A stretch of 64,000 bases of DNA from Archivesica marissinica. Taxonomy: Eukaryota; Mollusca; Bivalvia; Venerida; Vesicomyidae. The stretch covers positions 27,711,051 through 27,775,050 of the forward strand of contig CM026401.1 in NCBI GenBank assembly GCA_014843695.1, given 5' to 3'. Below the pieces are notes generated by a model, which saw only the letters and a program-made list of their open reading frames with translations, was not told the origin of the DNA and searched no databases. A program made the translations under genes and the position numbers. Positions 48,398 through 59,465 of the stretch are shown in pieces (within the stretch, counting starts at the first letter, position 1; the number at the start of each line of letters is the position of its first letter).

Positions 48398-49441
48398 ATA
48401 GGATGACAATGCGATAACAATACGTTGGTCCATCGTTCGATTCCCCATTTTAACTAGCTGACTTCCCAAAATTGCTTAGGCTTACACAATCGTATACGTT
48501 CAATTTTAGAATAGTTTAATTTAGGCTTTCTTTTTCTTACGGATTAATTCTTATAATATGTTTACATGTACAAAAATAATGTCTACTAACAGCAATAACC
48601 CGGGTGCGCCTCCGATCATCGTTTCAAGCATAGACGGGCACTCGAGTAGAACAACCGACATACCACACGCCAGCTGCAACCAGACATTGAGTATATATCT
48701 CATGGGTGATATGCACAAGGTATAATGTGCAATGTATGCATATTATCTAAGTACAGAGATCTGAGTCCAATGCTATGATAAACTCTTTTTAAAAATCGTA
48801 TTTAAAGAGCGAATTTACTTCGCGAAAACTCACCATAAAGCTCATGGTAAAATTACATGACAGTGTGTATCGTGAGTGAACATGAGCTAAGTCTCTATAC
48901 GTGTTTATACGTTTGAACACCACTGAACTGGTAAAGCTACACATAGTACGTACATCAACTGAAGCACTGCTTGCGTCTATCAACTAAAATGTGAATAGAT
49001 GAAGACGTTGATATGGAAGGAGAACGAACGATAGACAACAAGGAAGTCACAGAGCATTTACTGCATCTATAGATAGCCTTGATAAAATGTGCACAGCAGA
49101 CAGGTCACGAGAAATATGTATTGTTAATGTTTGCCATCCGTTAAAGCTGCCGTAGATAATCGACTAATCTTGTTTGTCAAGGTTCAGACGTGGATGGAAA
49201 CTTAGCTGTTATCAATTGTAGCAACTCATGTTTTAATGAGAAGCAGAATGAATGCATGGCGTACTCTCAGGTCATGCATTATCATATAGGGAGAACACTC
49301 AATTCATTAGTCAGGATTTTGACTACTAGACTGTAAAGATGTAGAATAACGGGATGCATTTTAGTACAGAAATGAAATATGTATGGCTGTTCTAGGGTGT
49401 AACTGGGGCATAGAAATCACTAGTAGGTAGTTTCGAGCTGT
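48398..49441. other. No recognisable gene
   Basis: About 1 kb of unique, AT-rich sequence. The 64-codon minus-strand ORF at 48789-48983 is unrecognised. Nothing else stands out. Confidence 0.5.
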
Positions 49442-49675
49442 CCACCTCCGTGGTCGAGTGGGTACGGTCACTGACTTGTATATCACTGTAACCTATCATC
49501 ACTGATGGTCACGAGTTCGAGCCCAGCTCAGACAGTTTCTCACTATATGAAATAGTAGGCAGTTTGTTACGGATGTTTGTGCTCAATGAACTAGTTAACC
49601 GCTTGAGCTTGCACAGGAAAGGTGTTGTTAGGTAAACTCAAAAGGGCAAAGTTAAATAAAAATAAAAAGGGTTGG
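49442..49675 (+). mobile_element. tRNA-derived SINE, family 4
   Basis: CCTCCGTGGTCGAGTGGGTA (A box) and GGTCACGAGTTCGAGCCC (B box) are both well preserved, better than in the copy at 46765-46980. The element ends in an A-rich tail, AAATAAAAATAAAAAGG. The head resembles tRNAs of the Ser or Leu type by its A box alone; that parentage is unproven. Confidence 0.85.
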
Positions 49676-49748
49676 AGCTGCTACGCGTATTTTAGAACAT
49701 AGTTTGGTAACGCAGTATAAAACGACGTCACGGATTTGACAACATTGT

Positions 49749-49980
49749 AGAAGTCGTGGTAGCGCAGTGGTAGCACGATCGCTTCAGGTGCGAATGGTAC
49801 GGAATTCGAGCCCAGCTGTAGCCGTTACGATTGTGTAGTTAGGCAAGGAATTTAAATTCCACATTTAATTTAACTCTTCTCTCTCACTCGTAGCGATGTA
49901 TTCCACCAGGAATGGGGCATGGAGAGTGATTAACACAAGTTATAGGATCTTGTTTCGTAATCGAACTGAAATAAATTCCA
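49749..49980 (+). mobile_element. tRNA-derived SINE, family 1
   Basis: GAAGTCGTGGTAGCGCAGTG (A box) and GAATTCGAGCCCAGC (B box) are both present. The body AGGCAAGGAATTTAAATTCC and tail TTTCGTAATCGAACTGAAAT follow. It is a nearly full-length copy that follows the family 4 SINE by about 75 bp in the same orientation. Confidence 0.88.
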
Positions 49981-50194
49981 TAACGCCCAGCATGTGTTTG
50001 TTTGATTCTAGGGTTAAAATCGCACATTAAAGCTTAGATCATAACTGGTACCCATCCGAGTAATATTCCAGGTACGGACGGACACCCGGATAGAACCACC
50101 GACCTACCACAATCCAGCTGAATAGCTTCATCATTCGAAAGAATTATAGATTTCGAACCTACATGCGTGGAGCTCAAATGTGTAAACATTTTAA

Positions 50195-50416
50195 TATCAC
50201 TTGTAGATATACATTGGACATAATCACGTGTAGATATACATTGGACATAATCACGTGTAGATATACATTGGACATAATCACGTGTAGATATACATTGGAC
50301 ATAATCACGTGTAGATATACATTGGACATAATCACGTGTATATATACATTGGACATAATCACGTGTAGATATACATTGGACATAATCACGTGTAGATATA
50401 CATTGGACATAATCGT
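50195..50416. repeat. 27-bp minisatellite containing CACGTG, about eight copies
   Basis: ATCACGTGTAGATATACATT recurs every 27 bp with almost no variation. Because 27 is divisible by three and the unit lacks stops in several frames, ORFs of 78-144 codons appear on both strands (50034-50483); they are artefacts. Confidence 0.95.
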
Positions 50417-50573
50417 TATTGGTTTGGTATATTATATAATGTATGTGAGTGAGTGTTATTTTGCACATATATATTTTAGTTAGATTACGAAACGAAGCTC
50501 TTATTAAGCATTAGTTTAATCGCTTCAACACATTATCACATATCTTTGCTTGTATTCAGTCATCCCATAAATT

Positions 50574-50856
50574 TGTGTTTGGTGTTTTTACGTTTATTTA
50601 TCGTCGCTACCGGTTGCCCATATGAGCGACGCCTCCTGAAGAGATTAGTTATTTTAGATTTTGGAGGATGGTGCATGATACAGACAGAGATCCATTCCAG
50701 AATCTCCTCTGGTTCTTTTACGTGCACGGTGTAAAGCACCGACACGAGACCTCGGTTTAACGTCCCATCTGAAAGACTGTTAATTTTATTAGGGTCAGAC
50801 GGGAGATCGAACCTACGATCCCTGGATTACCAGTCCAGCGTGTTACCACTGGACTA
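50574..50856 (-). mobile_element. tRNA-derived SINE, family 3
   Basis: On the minus strand the head reads GTAGTCCAGTGGTAACACGC (A box), then CTGGACTGGTAATCCAG, which forms a 5-bp anticodon-like stem with GGT in the anticodon position, and GTAGGTTCGATCTCCCG (B box). The body includes CAGATGGGACGTTAAACCGA. CATAAATT occurs at both edges (50566-50573 and 50857-50864) and may be a short target-site duplication. The acceptor stem is not preserved, so this is not a functional tRNA gene. Confidence 0.85.
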
Positions 50857-50864
50857 CATAAATT

Positions 50865-51665
50865 ACGATACGACCACACGTTTAATAACACCTGGGAGGA
50901 TTCTGATTGGTAGCGGCATGACACTGACAGCTTGCATTATACATAACATGGTGTTTGTGTTAATGCTTTATTTGTTGGAAATCAACTGCTTAATCAATAA
51001 AATGCTAAATATGAACTAGCATTATAATGTGATTACAAATATTGTGTGGATTATTTGCGTGAAGTTGTTTGATTATCAGGGATTATTTACGGATGCAGTT
51101 TAATATAACAAGTCTCAAAATAGACTGGCAAACAGAAACGTTTTATTTAAATGTATTATTCTTGTTACGATGGTAATGAGATAAAATAGATCTTACACTC
51201 GTGGTGATTTCATACAATATTTTATGAAACTCACGAATAGCACGTACTTCCCGTGCATCAACTTATGATGGTAAAACGAGTTATAGTTTAAACTACACCA
51301 CACAGCTGCTCAAATGCCACATGCGTCATTTCTAAAACAAATTTCGTCCTACTGTAGCATTCATGAACTTATTTTGACCATCGCTTCACTCGTCTGTATT
51401 ATGGAGTACCTAATGATGACAGGGTTTATATGGGATATTCTGCTAATCCCACAGGAGCTGGCGTTCGAGGTTAAATAGTAATCCGTGTCTCTCAATCGTC
51501 CCCATGTGTAAACTAATATGTTATTGATACGTCAGGCATAAAAAAAAGTAGTGAATCTGATGATAGAAAGGAAAAATTCTTTTAGAATATTTAATATCGG
51601 TTTGTATATTACTTTTCCGTTGGATTTCACGACATCGTGATAAAAAGAAAGTTTAAACGTTATTA
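50865..51665. other. No recognisable gene
   Basis: About 800 bp of AT-rich unique sequence without ORF or repeat worth naming. Confidence 0.5.
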
Positions 51666-51669
51666 TCGT

Positions 51670-51825
51670 TAATTCAATGATTGCGAAACAAGCTTTAGCA
51701 ACTTATATTAATCACTCTCGTTGACCCGGATGAAAGCGTAAATGTGGTCATTCGTGTGGGAGGAAACCGAAGTACCCGGAGAAAACCCACTTGTCGAATC
51801 TGGGTTGCATTGATGAGAAACGCAC
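51670..51825 (-). mobile_element. SINE family 2, truncated
   Basis: Reverse complement of the family 2 body and tail seen at 31190-31440: GGAGAAAACCCACTTGTCGA, AAAGCGTAAATGT, and the tail ATTGCGAAACAAGC. The B-box side is rearranged (TCGAATCTGGGTTGCATTG), and the A box is missing. The plus-strand ORF that begins at 51744 is this SINE read in the wrong direction. Confidence 0.8.
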
Positions 51826-52290
51826 CAGTGACCTTATTACACACCAAACCCCCTTGGTTACACTTTGTAAATCTCCAAGCCGATGTGTTAGTGTATTGTA
51901 GTTCTGCACTATTATATCAAGTGCATGTTGTAATATATGCGTACAAAAATGAAGTTATTCATGTATATGGGATTAGTGCTTTCGAACCCAGCCTGGATAC
52001 GGACATGGCAACATACTCCTGTTTGATAAAGCCAGTGACATGTTTTCTCTGCGTGACTAATGATTACTGTTACATTTTCAGAGACAGAGAAGCCAGAACG
52101 ACGTACATGTGACACATGTGATGATACTGGATTGTTCCAGATGTGTTTTGATGGAATTATATGATGGGTAAAGTAGTCGTTTATTGAAGGTCGTATTTAG
52201 TCAAAATATGGAATATAACCCGTACGAACATAGCACTTATCTTCTATGTATAACAGGTATTTGCGAACAAAAATACTGGATAGACCGATC
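51826..52290. other. No recognisable gene
   Basis: The rest of a 122-codon plus ORF (51744-52112) continues here, but has no motif and starts in a SINE. Nothing else was recognised. Confidence 0.5.
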
Positions 52291-52402
52291 TGTAGTCCTG
52301 TGGTAACACGCTGGACTGGTAATCCAGGGATCGCAGGTTCGATCCCCCGTCTGACTCTAATAAAAATTAACAGTCTTTCAGATGGGACGTTAAACCGATG
52401 TC
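52291..52402 (+). mobile_element. SINE family 3, 3'-truncated
   Basis: The first 110 bp match the head of the copy at 50574-50856: GTCCTGTGGTAACACGCTGG, the CTGGACTGGTAATCCAG stem-loop, CAGGTTCGATCCCCCG and GATGGGACGTTAAACCGATG. It ends abruptly at GTCTCG, where the LINE scrap begins. Confidence 0.86.
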
Positions 52403-52404
52403 TC

Positions 52405-53140
52405 GTTTGAAATACTGTTTGAATGTTGAAACATATATGCAGGGGAGGGATATGACTTTGTACAAGAACATCAGTGTTCTACCTCGGATGACAACCTGTA
52501 TAGTCCAAGCATATACTCGCAAATATCTGATCGTGTTTATACCGGAAACTCCTGGATCTTATTTAACGATGAGATGCCGTAGGCGATTAATTACACCTAT
52601 ATCCGTGTCTTTATTCCGTGCCTTAACTCTGATCCATAGAGTGCAATTGGGATTATAACTTTCTTGTATAGACGTGTGGCTGTCTCAGGGTTGATCTCTT
52701 GCGGATGAAGTCCGAGACCCACTATTGCGTAAAACGAGTTCTTTGCTTTTTGACAGCGCTCTTCAATGGGTTTATTAACTTTCATATTATCATCTTGTCG
52801 TATTCCAAGGTGTTTCGTACTTTTGACTTGTTCTAGTATTATTTCACCGTAATATATACAAACAGGTGCATGCGATCGTTTTTTTTTCCGTGTAAATAAT
52901 TATATTTCATTTAGTGGCACTGATTTGAAACTAGCAAATTGTAGCATATTGTGATATTGCAATCAGCGAGATATCGGCTGCGAAAGTGGGGTTGCCAGAA
53001 TGTTTTGATAGGACACATGCTCCTGACTGATTGTTTTGTAACAGGTTGAGCAATTCGTCTACATAGACTATATAAAACAGAGTTGACAGTACCCCTCCCT
53101 GACGGACACCGTGTTCAACAATGACCGGAAATGACGTCAT
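52405..53140 (-). mobile_element. LINE fragment, reverse transcriptase and C-terminus
   Basis: On the minus strand the polymerase region shows HGVRQGGVLS (about residues 10-19 from the Met at 53140) and then PTFAADISLIA. In the latter the YADD box has become FAAD, so the first catalytic Asp is lost. Further along come AKNSFYAIVGLGLHPQEINP and ALYGSEL, which match the post-polymerase region of LINE ORF2, then INRLRHLIVK and ICEYMLGLYRLSSEVE. Stops separate the parts. No 5' or 3' end, tail or target duplication was found. It belongs to a different clade from the LINE at 44628-46580, judging by the GVRQGG loop. Confidence 0.83.
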
Positions 53141-53149
53141 CGTCTGAAG

Positions 53150-53557
53150 TAATTATAGATATGCTTACGGATTACATATTATCATGGTTTATTGTTACTA
53201 TATGATACACTTGCAAGAACGAATCTTCACTATAATTGCCCAGATTTAATTACACTGAACTCAACTGAAACTGTATGGTATTTATATACACTTAACGAAA
53301 CTTCTAACGCCCCTTTGTTCAATATTGAATATCTCTTTAATTACTCGTTATATGGTATCGAAATTGTATGCATGTACGTTACATATAAATACCAATATCG
53401 TTTTGTCATGATACTGCTCGTTTTATTGCCGCTTCACTGACTACTCGGGTGAATGTACAAAACAAGGTAAGTTGCACGTGGGCCTCGTGGTCATTTGCAA
53501 AAATGTCGCCATTTATTAAATGTTGACAGTCGGTCAACATGCTTAGCAGAAAAACAC
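53150..53557. other. No recognisable gene
   Basis: About 400 bp. The 82-codon ORF at 53192-53440 is unrecognised and AT-rich. The left inverted repeat of the following Tc1-like pseudogene should lie here but was not identified. Confidence 0.45.
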
Positions 53558-55190
53558 AGCATGGGTCGGATGTCACTTCAAAGCAGAGCTAGAGCGGTCG
53601 GTCTTTTGGAAGATGGCACAGAACAACGAGTTGTAAGACATTTATAGAGTATTCATTTTTACCATTACAGATGTAAATTGTCATTATTTTTATTTTCTTT
53701 GTCCGTTATTTGTAATTTCATTAAACAGGCTATTAGAACATGTCTTGCAGTATTCATTTGTGTTATGAACATGAACACATGACGTCAATGTATCGTGCTG
53801 TCCGTGCATCTGTCCGTACACATGTTTTCCCATTTTCACATGTGGAAGTCGTGATAGCGCGTTCGCTTCAGGTGCGAGTTCGAGCCCCGCTCGAGCCGTT
53901 GCGATTGTGCCCTTAGGCAAGGCATTTAAATTCCACGTTGCCTCTTCTCTCTCTCTCGTGGCGATGGATTCCATCAGGAATGAGGTCTCGAGAGTGATTA
54001 ATATAAGTTGACATAACTTGTTTCGCAATCGATCTAAAATAAATTTGCATAAACACATGTTTTCCATCTAATATTGATCAGCCTTGGATATTTGGCTATA
54101 ATTCTACGAAAATGCATCGGATTTATTTTTAATTTGGCAAACATAATGCACTACTTATCATAATAGAGCTTGCAAAAAATCAGATTGTTACCCAAACGGT
54201 CAAGGTAAATTTATCGGTGTCCAACGCACGTCGGTAGAAACCAAATTTGTCACAAAAGCACATTCTGGTCAATTATCACAAACTGATTGGTTTATTATCT
54301 TGTAGGTTGCCATACTTATTAATGTGTATGTCAGTTCCATCAAGCTGTTAGCCCACAAATATCGCGCCACTGGACGTGTTGATGATTTACCTAGGCAACA
54401 TCGTGCACAAGATCGACACAATGTCCCACCTTAGGAATAGGCGAACGAAAGCAACGCATTCAGCACATGCCACCATAGGGTCCCATTGTCGTTCAATCCG
54501 TGACACTACTGTACGTTTACGTCATTATGGTCTGCGGGCAAGAAGACCTGTAATATGCATTAGGTTAACTCCTCGCCACCGTCAAGCACGCCTTCTTGGG
54601 CAAGAGCGCATCTGCGTTATACCAGAGCAGACTGGGTAAATGTGTTAGTCACCGATGAATCGCAGTTTAAGGTGGAAGGTAATGACGGCAGAGAACGTGT
54701 GTACAGGCGGGTTGGTGAGAGATACCCAGATACTTGTGTCATTGAGGCAGATAGGTTTGGTGGCGGTTCTGTGATGATATGGGCCGGAATATCGTATCAC
54801 ACAAAAACGCATGCGGTGGTTATTAACGGGATCCTCACGGTGAGCGAGTACTGTGACGAAATCCTTGAACCAGTAGTCTACCTCACTTGCAGGCGAACTT
54901 ATGCCTAGTCACACCGCCCGTGTTACCCATGCATATTTAGCAACGAACAGAGTGAACATTCTTCGTTGACCAGCCTGTTCACCGGACCTGAACCCGATTG
55001 AACATTTATGGGACGTACTAGGTCGAACGATCCGGAGAAACAACATCAGAAACTTAAATGAACTTCAGCAAACACGTCTTGCATAATGGAATAACATTCA
55101 ACAGAACATCATAAGGCCGTACATTGTTTCAATGCGGAGTCGGTGTTTGGTGATAGTCAGGGCGCACAGAGGCCATACGCGGTACTAGCT
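53558..55190 (+). pseudogene. Tc1-like transposase, decayed and split by an insertion
   Basis: The N-terminus is at 53558-53640 (MGRMSLQSRARAVGLLEDG, then QRVV), after which similarity stops. It resumes near 54307 with SSIKLLAHKYRATGRVDD, the rest of the helix-turn-helix and linker. The 660 bp between them were inserted and include a family 1 SINE. Further on come VTDESQFKVEG with the first Asp (54648), GRERVYRRVGERYP, and GGSVMIWAGI. The segment that should carry the second Asp (QQDNARPH in relatives) is deleted near 54900-54915. SPDLNPIEHLWDVLG, with the last Glu, follows near 54980. Several stops also occur. No matching inverted repeats were found, so it is long dead. Confidence 0.9.
53844..54056 (+). 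mobile_element. tRNA-derived SINE, family 1, head partly deleted
   Basis: Starts GGAAGTCGTGATAGCGC, then skips to GTTCGCTTCAGGTGCGAGTT, so the end of the A-box region and part of the spacer before the B box are lost. The rest, GAGTTCGAGCCCCGCTCGAG through TTTCGCAATCGATCTAAAAT, is well preserved. CACATGT occurs directly before it and again in the flank just after it (54055-54061), and ACACATGTTTTCC occurs on both sides; either could be a target-site duplication. It lies within the insertion that splits the Tc1-like transposase. Confidence 0.87.
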
Positions 55191-55194
55191 GAAC

Positions 55195-58100
55195 GTTAAT
55201 GTTACACCAGCTAGGAAGCCATTGACACTGTTTGTGATTTATTATTGATTATTTACATGTATTTTGTTGATTATGAAATGTTATTTTAAGAAAAATATAC
55301 AAGATATGTCATATAAAATTGTTTAAACTACAGCTTTGGTATGTTGCCTTTCACCGGGTAAATTCGTGAATTGTGTGTTGTTGGGTCGTGTCACAGAACC
55401 TTCCAATACAACACAGATGGTGTTAAATTTACACCCAAACTAGCATAATTCTTTAAATTATACAATAATCCTACATTGCTCCAAATTTCACTCCGATAGA
55501 TTTTCAAACATTGTATATATATAGCACAAAATAACATAGTAACATTTTACAAACCCATTACAAATATCATGCCAACTAACTATCTAATATGTCTGTTTTT
55601 CGCAGAATGGTATCACAGAATGTAGCCGGTCAAGTGAGTTGGTGTCACCCTCGTTACAATAAACACTGTTTGACACACATGTTGAAATATTTACATGAAT
55701 GCAATTATAATGTTCACTTATAGCATAGCGATGTTAGTACTAACTCAATTGATAAGTGTATGACACATATGACAAATATTAATTAGTTAAGTATGTTTAT
55801 GAATCAACTACTTTCCGATATAGAACATAACATTACTGAGTGGGGGAGTTAAGTTGAATGAAGGTTAAATTCCAAAACATTTGCTAAATACATCCTCACA
55901 GTTATACAAGAGTACCTGCAAGATACCATCAGATAGTGATTGTGAGGACGATAGATAACCGGTGAAACATAAGCGAATGGCCACACTATGCGTAGGGTGG
56001 GGTGCACGGTTGTCTCGAAAAACAACCTCACCCCAAGACAATGTGCAAGCTCATGAACGGACTGCTATGGTATTTACAAGAATGGTGATTGCATAGAATA
56101 GTAGAATAGTGAGCTATATGGGTACGACAATGCACTTTATTTATTCATTTAGAATGATTGATGCCCGTTCGTTGTTTACAGTAGACCTTAGTACATTATA
56201 TAAGGAAGATTTAGAACAAGAGATGCCAGTTTCCCGCAATAGATCGTCATAGCATGCTTGATAGTTGTGGCTAACGGTATTATACATATTATAACAATAC
56301 TAATCCCTATTAAAATTGATCAGGACTTGATATTATTTCTTATAATTTCACAGTTTTTTTTAAAGAAATTAGTTTTGCACTGAATGATAAATGTTAGTTG
56401 ACTGGCAATAATAATCAATAATCGAATTGGGAGAACAGATATACTAAACTGTCAATGTAACCTAGACGATATCAATTGGGTGGCATTAATATTGAGGTGG
56501 ACCTGTCATCTTGTGGATTCAGCTATAGCGAAGACTAGTTCTCGGAAAAACCAGGAGTTATTTCGATATATGAGACTGATTGTGTCTGTAAATGGAAGGC
56601 TTCAAAGGCAGGGTCCCGCTGACTGCCGTCGATAGTGGTTAGTGTAAGCATGGCGCTATAGTTAACTGAAATAATAGTACATACACATGTTGAATTGTTA
56701 TTGATTAAGAGTATCTCTGACTTATACTGGTGTTAGCTCATTGTGTTATCCTGCTGAAATTTCAATGAGTTGAACTACTTAACGGTACAACAAGTAATAC
56801 CGATTTTGTAACAAATACAATTGTATGATAGCATCCATTTTGGAAATTGTGGCAATCAGTTGGAACATTCTTTTTGCATTGATGGATATCCTGTCTTATG
56901 CATGTAAGTGTACGTTAATTTACACATGGTCCAATGAAAAAGCCACATTTCTCGCTTCTAAATCGTATAGACGTAACCTACTTATGTAGCTTCGCTCGGT
57001 GTATAGTTCGTTAAGACGGGCCAATTCGTGAGCTATCCTATATATAGACATTCTGTATATAGACAATCTGTTTGCTCTGTTTTCTAATGTATACGTGACG
57101 GCATTTAGAACGCAACAATTTATAATTTTCTATGTACATGTTGCTAATATTTTTCTAGCGATACACTTTAACTGCGAATTATTACACGAAATTGTGAGAA
57201 ATGGATTATTTTAGGTGATTGTTTATAGTGCATAGACTGACTAAATGAAATTAATAATTATATGTGTGCTGTTTACATGGCTGTATACAGTGGGCCTTAT
57301 GTATGTTAGGCTATTGCCGTGAGGAGGATAATTAAGTAGTATAATCATGTCTAAAATGTCTGTGTCAATACGAGATATACCTAGAGTGTTTTCGATTGCA
57401 AGAACAAGACTAGTATAATGTGATATTGGTGTTCTGTAACACATGTATTTTGTTCCTTCAGATTTTTGTTTTACCCGAAAATATACCATTAAAGCGACAC
57501 TACATCAGTGAAAACATAAATTTCTAGAGAATGTATTTTCCTATTATATGGTATATGATTTTTCCAAATATTTGCCTCAAATACTGAGTATTTCAACTAA
57601 TAAACAAACGTCGTATACGCGGTTTGTTAACATAGCAAAATAATGTAAACATCCATGCGTAATACAACTAGTGTATCCTGAATAACACGATTTATGGTAC
57701 AGATTTACCGTTATATCTCATATTTGTGCCTATTTATTTGTAGACTTTTCTTAGTTAAATTATCTCTAAATGGCATTATCTCGCGTTTAGTATTGACTCC
57801 GATGACAAACAAACGTCAATTCAGGAGTATGGATGACCGTTATATGATATCATACTTTCAATCCACACAAACACTGTTTATTGATTCAATGTTAGTGTTC
57901 GAATGTATTCGGAAGAATTTGTAGTAGCAATGCATTTATCCGTGACAAATGGATTTTATTTGCATTTTACGATGTAATGTCTCTTTAACTGTAATATGTA
58001 TCCTCAATGTCTCCTTATTTCCTTAATGCTTCCAATGAATATTACCATCATGTTGTGTTGTTGTCTCACACCTCCCTCCCTCTTTACTAATGTGTTCATA

Positions 58101-58440
58101 CTTCCTCGTGGTCATATCAGTTCTGGAGTATGCCATAACATGAACGTGCATAATATTAACAATACCACCATGAGGATGTTATGGATGAAGACTAATTTGA
58201 GAATGTATGTAGTCGTATTTCTACTCTGCATACATTGTAATGACATATTCCCGCAATGTATTCTTTTGTCAATACATTCTACAAATCAGCGTGAGGCAGT
58301 ATATATATGTTTAGGGAAACGGTTGCTAATTAGTCAATTATGTCGTTGTTACAAAATATTTACATTCAATATCATACTTTCCTTCATATTCACTAGTACT
58401 GGTCTGCTTGCATTTCTTGCGAATAATGTGAATAATTGTA
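55195..58440. other. 3.2 kb without a recognisable gene
   Basis: AT-rich, apparently single-copy sequence. ORFs at 55849-56031, 57241-57489 (both minus), 57694-57924 and 57996-58523 (plus) show no domain. The last one (175 codons, Cys-rich and hydrophobic) overlaps the start of the LINE below in another frame, and may include untranslated leader of that LINE. I see no splice-site and codon pattern strong enough to call an exon. Confidence 0.5.
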
Positions 58441-58473
58441 TCTGGAGATATTCAGCTAATCCCTGGTCCAGGA
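58441..58473 (+). other. Degenerate 2A-like sequence in LINE leader
   Basis: The frame that leads into the endonuclease reads SGDIQLIPGPG just ahead of it. The 2A consensus D-(V/I)-E-x-N-P-G-P makes ribosomes skip a peptide bond before the last Pro. Here Asp, Ile, Pro, Gly and Pro are in place, but Glu is Gln and the key Asn is Ile, so skipping is not expected. A stop lies a few codons upstream (near 58427). 2A-like sequences at this position are known from several APE-type LINEs of marine invertebrates. Confidence 0.68.
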
Positions 58474-58506
58474 AGCTCAAGTCCACCCCAGTCCACGTGT
58501 TCATCA

Positions 58507-58735
58507 ATGTCAACATGTTTTGATCTCGCTAAACATGTATCATTTGTTCATTACAATGTTCAGAGTGTTAGGAACAAACTTGACTTGATATATGCTGAAT
58601 TTTCTGCTTTTGATAGTATAGCTCTCTCAGAAACTTGGCTCAATGCCAGTATTCCATGTTCTGATCTTAGCTATACCTTCTTCCATGCTCCTGAGAGGAA
58701 GGATCGCGAGGGCGACAGTCATGGCTTCTATACAT
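58507..58735 (+). pseudogene. APE-type endonuclease, N-terminal fragment
   Basis: The domain nicks target DNA to prime reverse transcription. After the Met at 58507 the frame encodes VSFVHYNVQSVRNKLDLI, with the conserved Asn of the first endonuclease block, and then DSIALSETWLNASI, with the catalytic Glu in SETW. Both are hallmarks of LINE apurinic-type endonucleases. Similarity ends at about 58690 and a stop falls at 58736, so the active-site His and the later Asp residues are missing. Confidence 0.85.
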
Positions 58736-58839
58736 AGACGTGCTTCTATACATTAGATATAGCATTGCCTATTAACGTAGATTCGATCTTGAACCGTATC
58801 CTCCTCCTCTATTTATGGGCAATCAATCAATCGTAGTAT

Positions 58840-59465
58840 CATATCAAAAGCATTTAGGTCTTCACCTTTCTAATGATCTAAACTAGAAACACCACATGGA
58901 CAATAGTTCTTCTAAAGCCTAAGCAGAGAATCAATATTCTTCGTAAATTAAAATTTAAACTAGATCGCCGTTCTTTTATTTAGAATGTTTGTATATTTCC
59001 TTCATAGGTCAACTCCTTGAGTATGGTGATGTTATCTTTGATAACATGTCTACTTTAGCTGAAGACGAACTTGACACAATTCAACAAGAAGCAGCAAGAA
59101 TAATTACTAGTACCAGGAAACTTGTGTCCATAAACAAACTAATGGCTGAAGTTGGTTGGGAATCACTTGATAAGAGATGGCTTAAACATAAACTTACTCT
59201 TTTAGCAAGATAAAAAATGGACTCACTACAAATGATCTCTCTGCTCTTTGTCCACCTGGCGTCGATACTAGTAGATACAGTTTAAGAAATAGTGACCAAC
59301 TTCATGTTCCACGTTCCAGAACCAATTTATATGAAATTCCTTCATATCATCAGTAGTTAGAGCGATTAATGATTTACCACCTTTAATTAACAGGCACCAT
59401 CTCTTGCATCGTCCAATGTGCAGCTTAATAGAGACGCCAGTCCTATCCCCGACTACTACTTTTCT
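58840..59465 (+). pseudogene. LINE ORF2 C-terminal region, first part
   Basis: From about 58840, frames with several stops encode text like LGLHLSNDL and KFKLDRRSF, then ISFIGQLLEYGDVIFDN, EAARIITSTRKL and WLKHKLTLLAR, followed by LSALCPPGVDTSRYSLRN and RSRTNLYE. This order is usual downstream of the LINE polymerase. The last matching residues, RDASPIPDYYFS, end exactly at the target duplication 59453-59465, after which the L1-type insertion begins. Confidence 0.85.

Noticed and set aside
50034..50483. Overlapping repeat ORFs on both strands
   Set aside because: Both strands are open because the 27-bp unit is divisible by three and free of stops; no evidence favours either strand.
50800..50862. 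Functional tRNA-Thr gene
   Set aside because: A box, anticodon-like arm and B box are present, but no acceptor stem pairs, and the sequence continues directly into a SINE body shared with a second copy at 52291.
57996..58523. 175-codon ORF as a host gene
   Set aside because: No motif is present, composition is AT-driven, and its end overlaps the LINE endonuclease leader in another frame.
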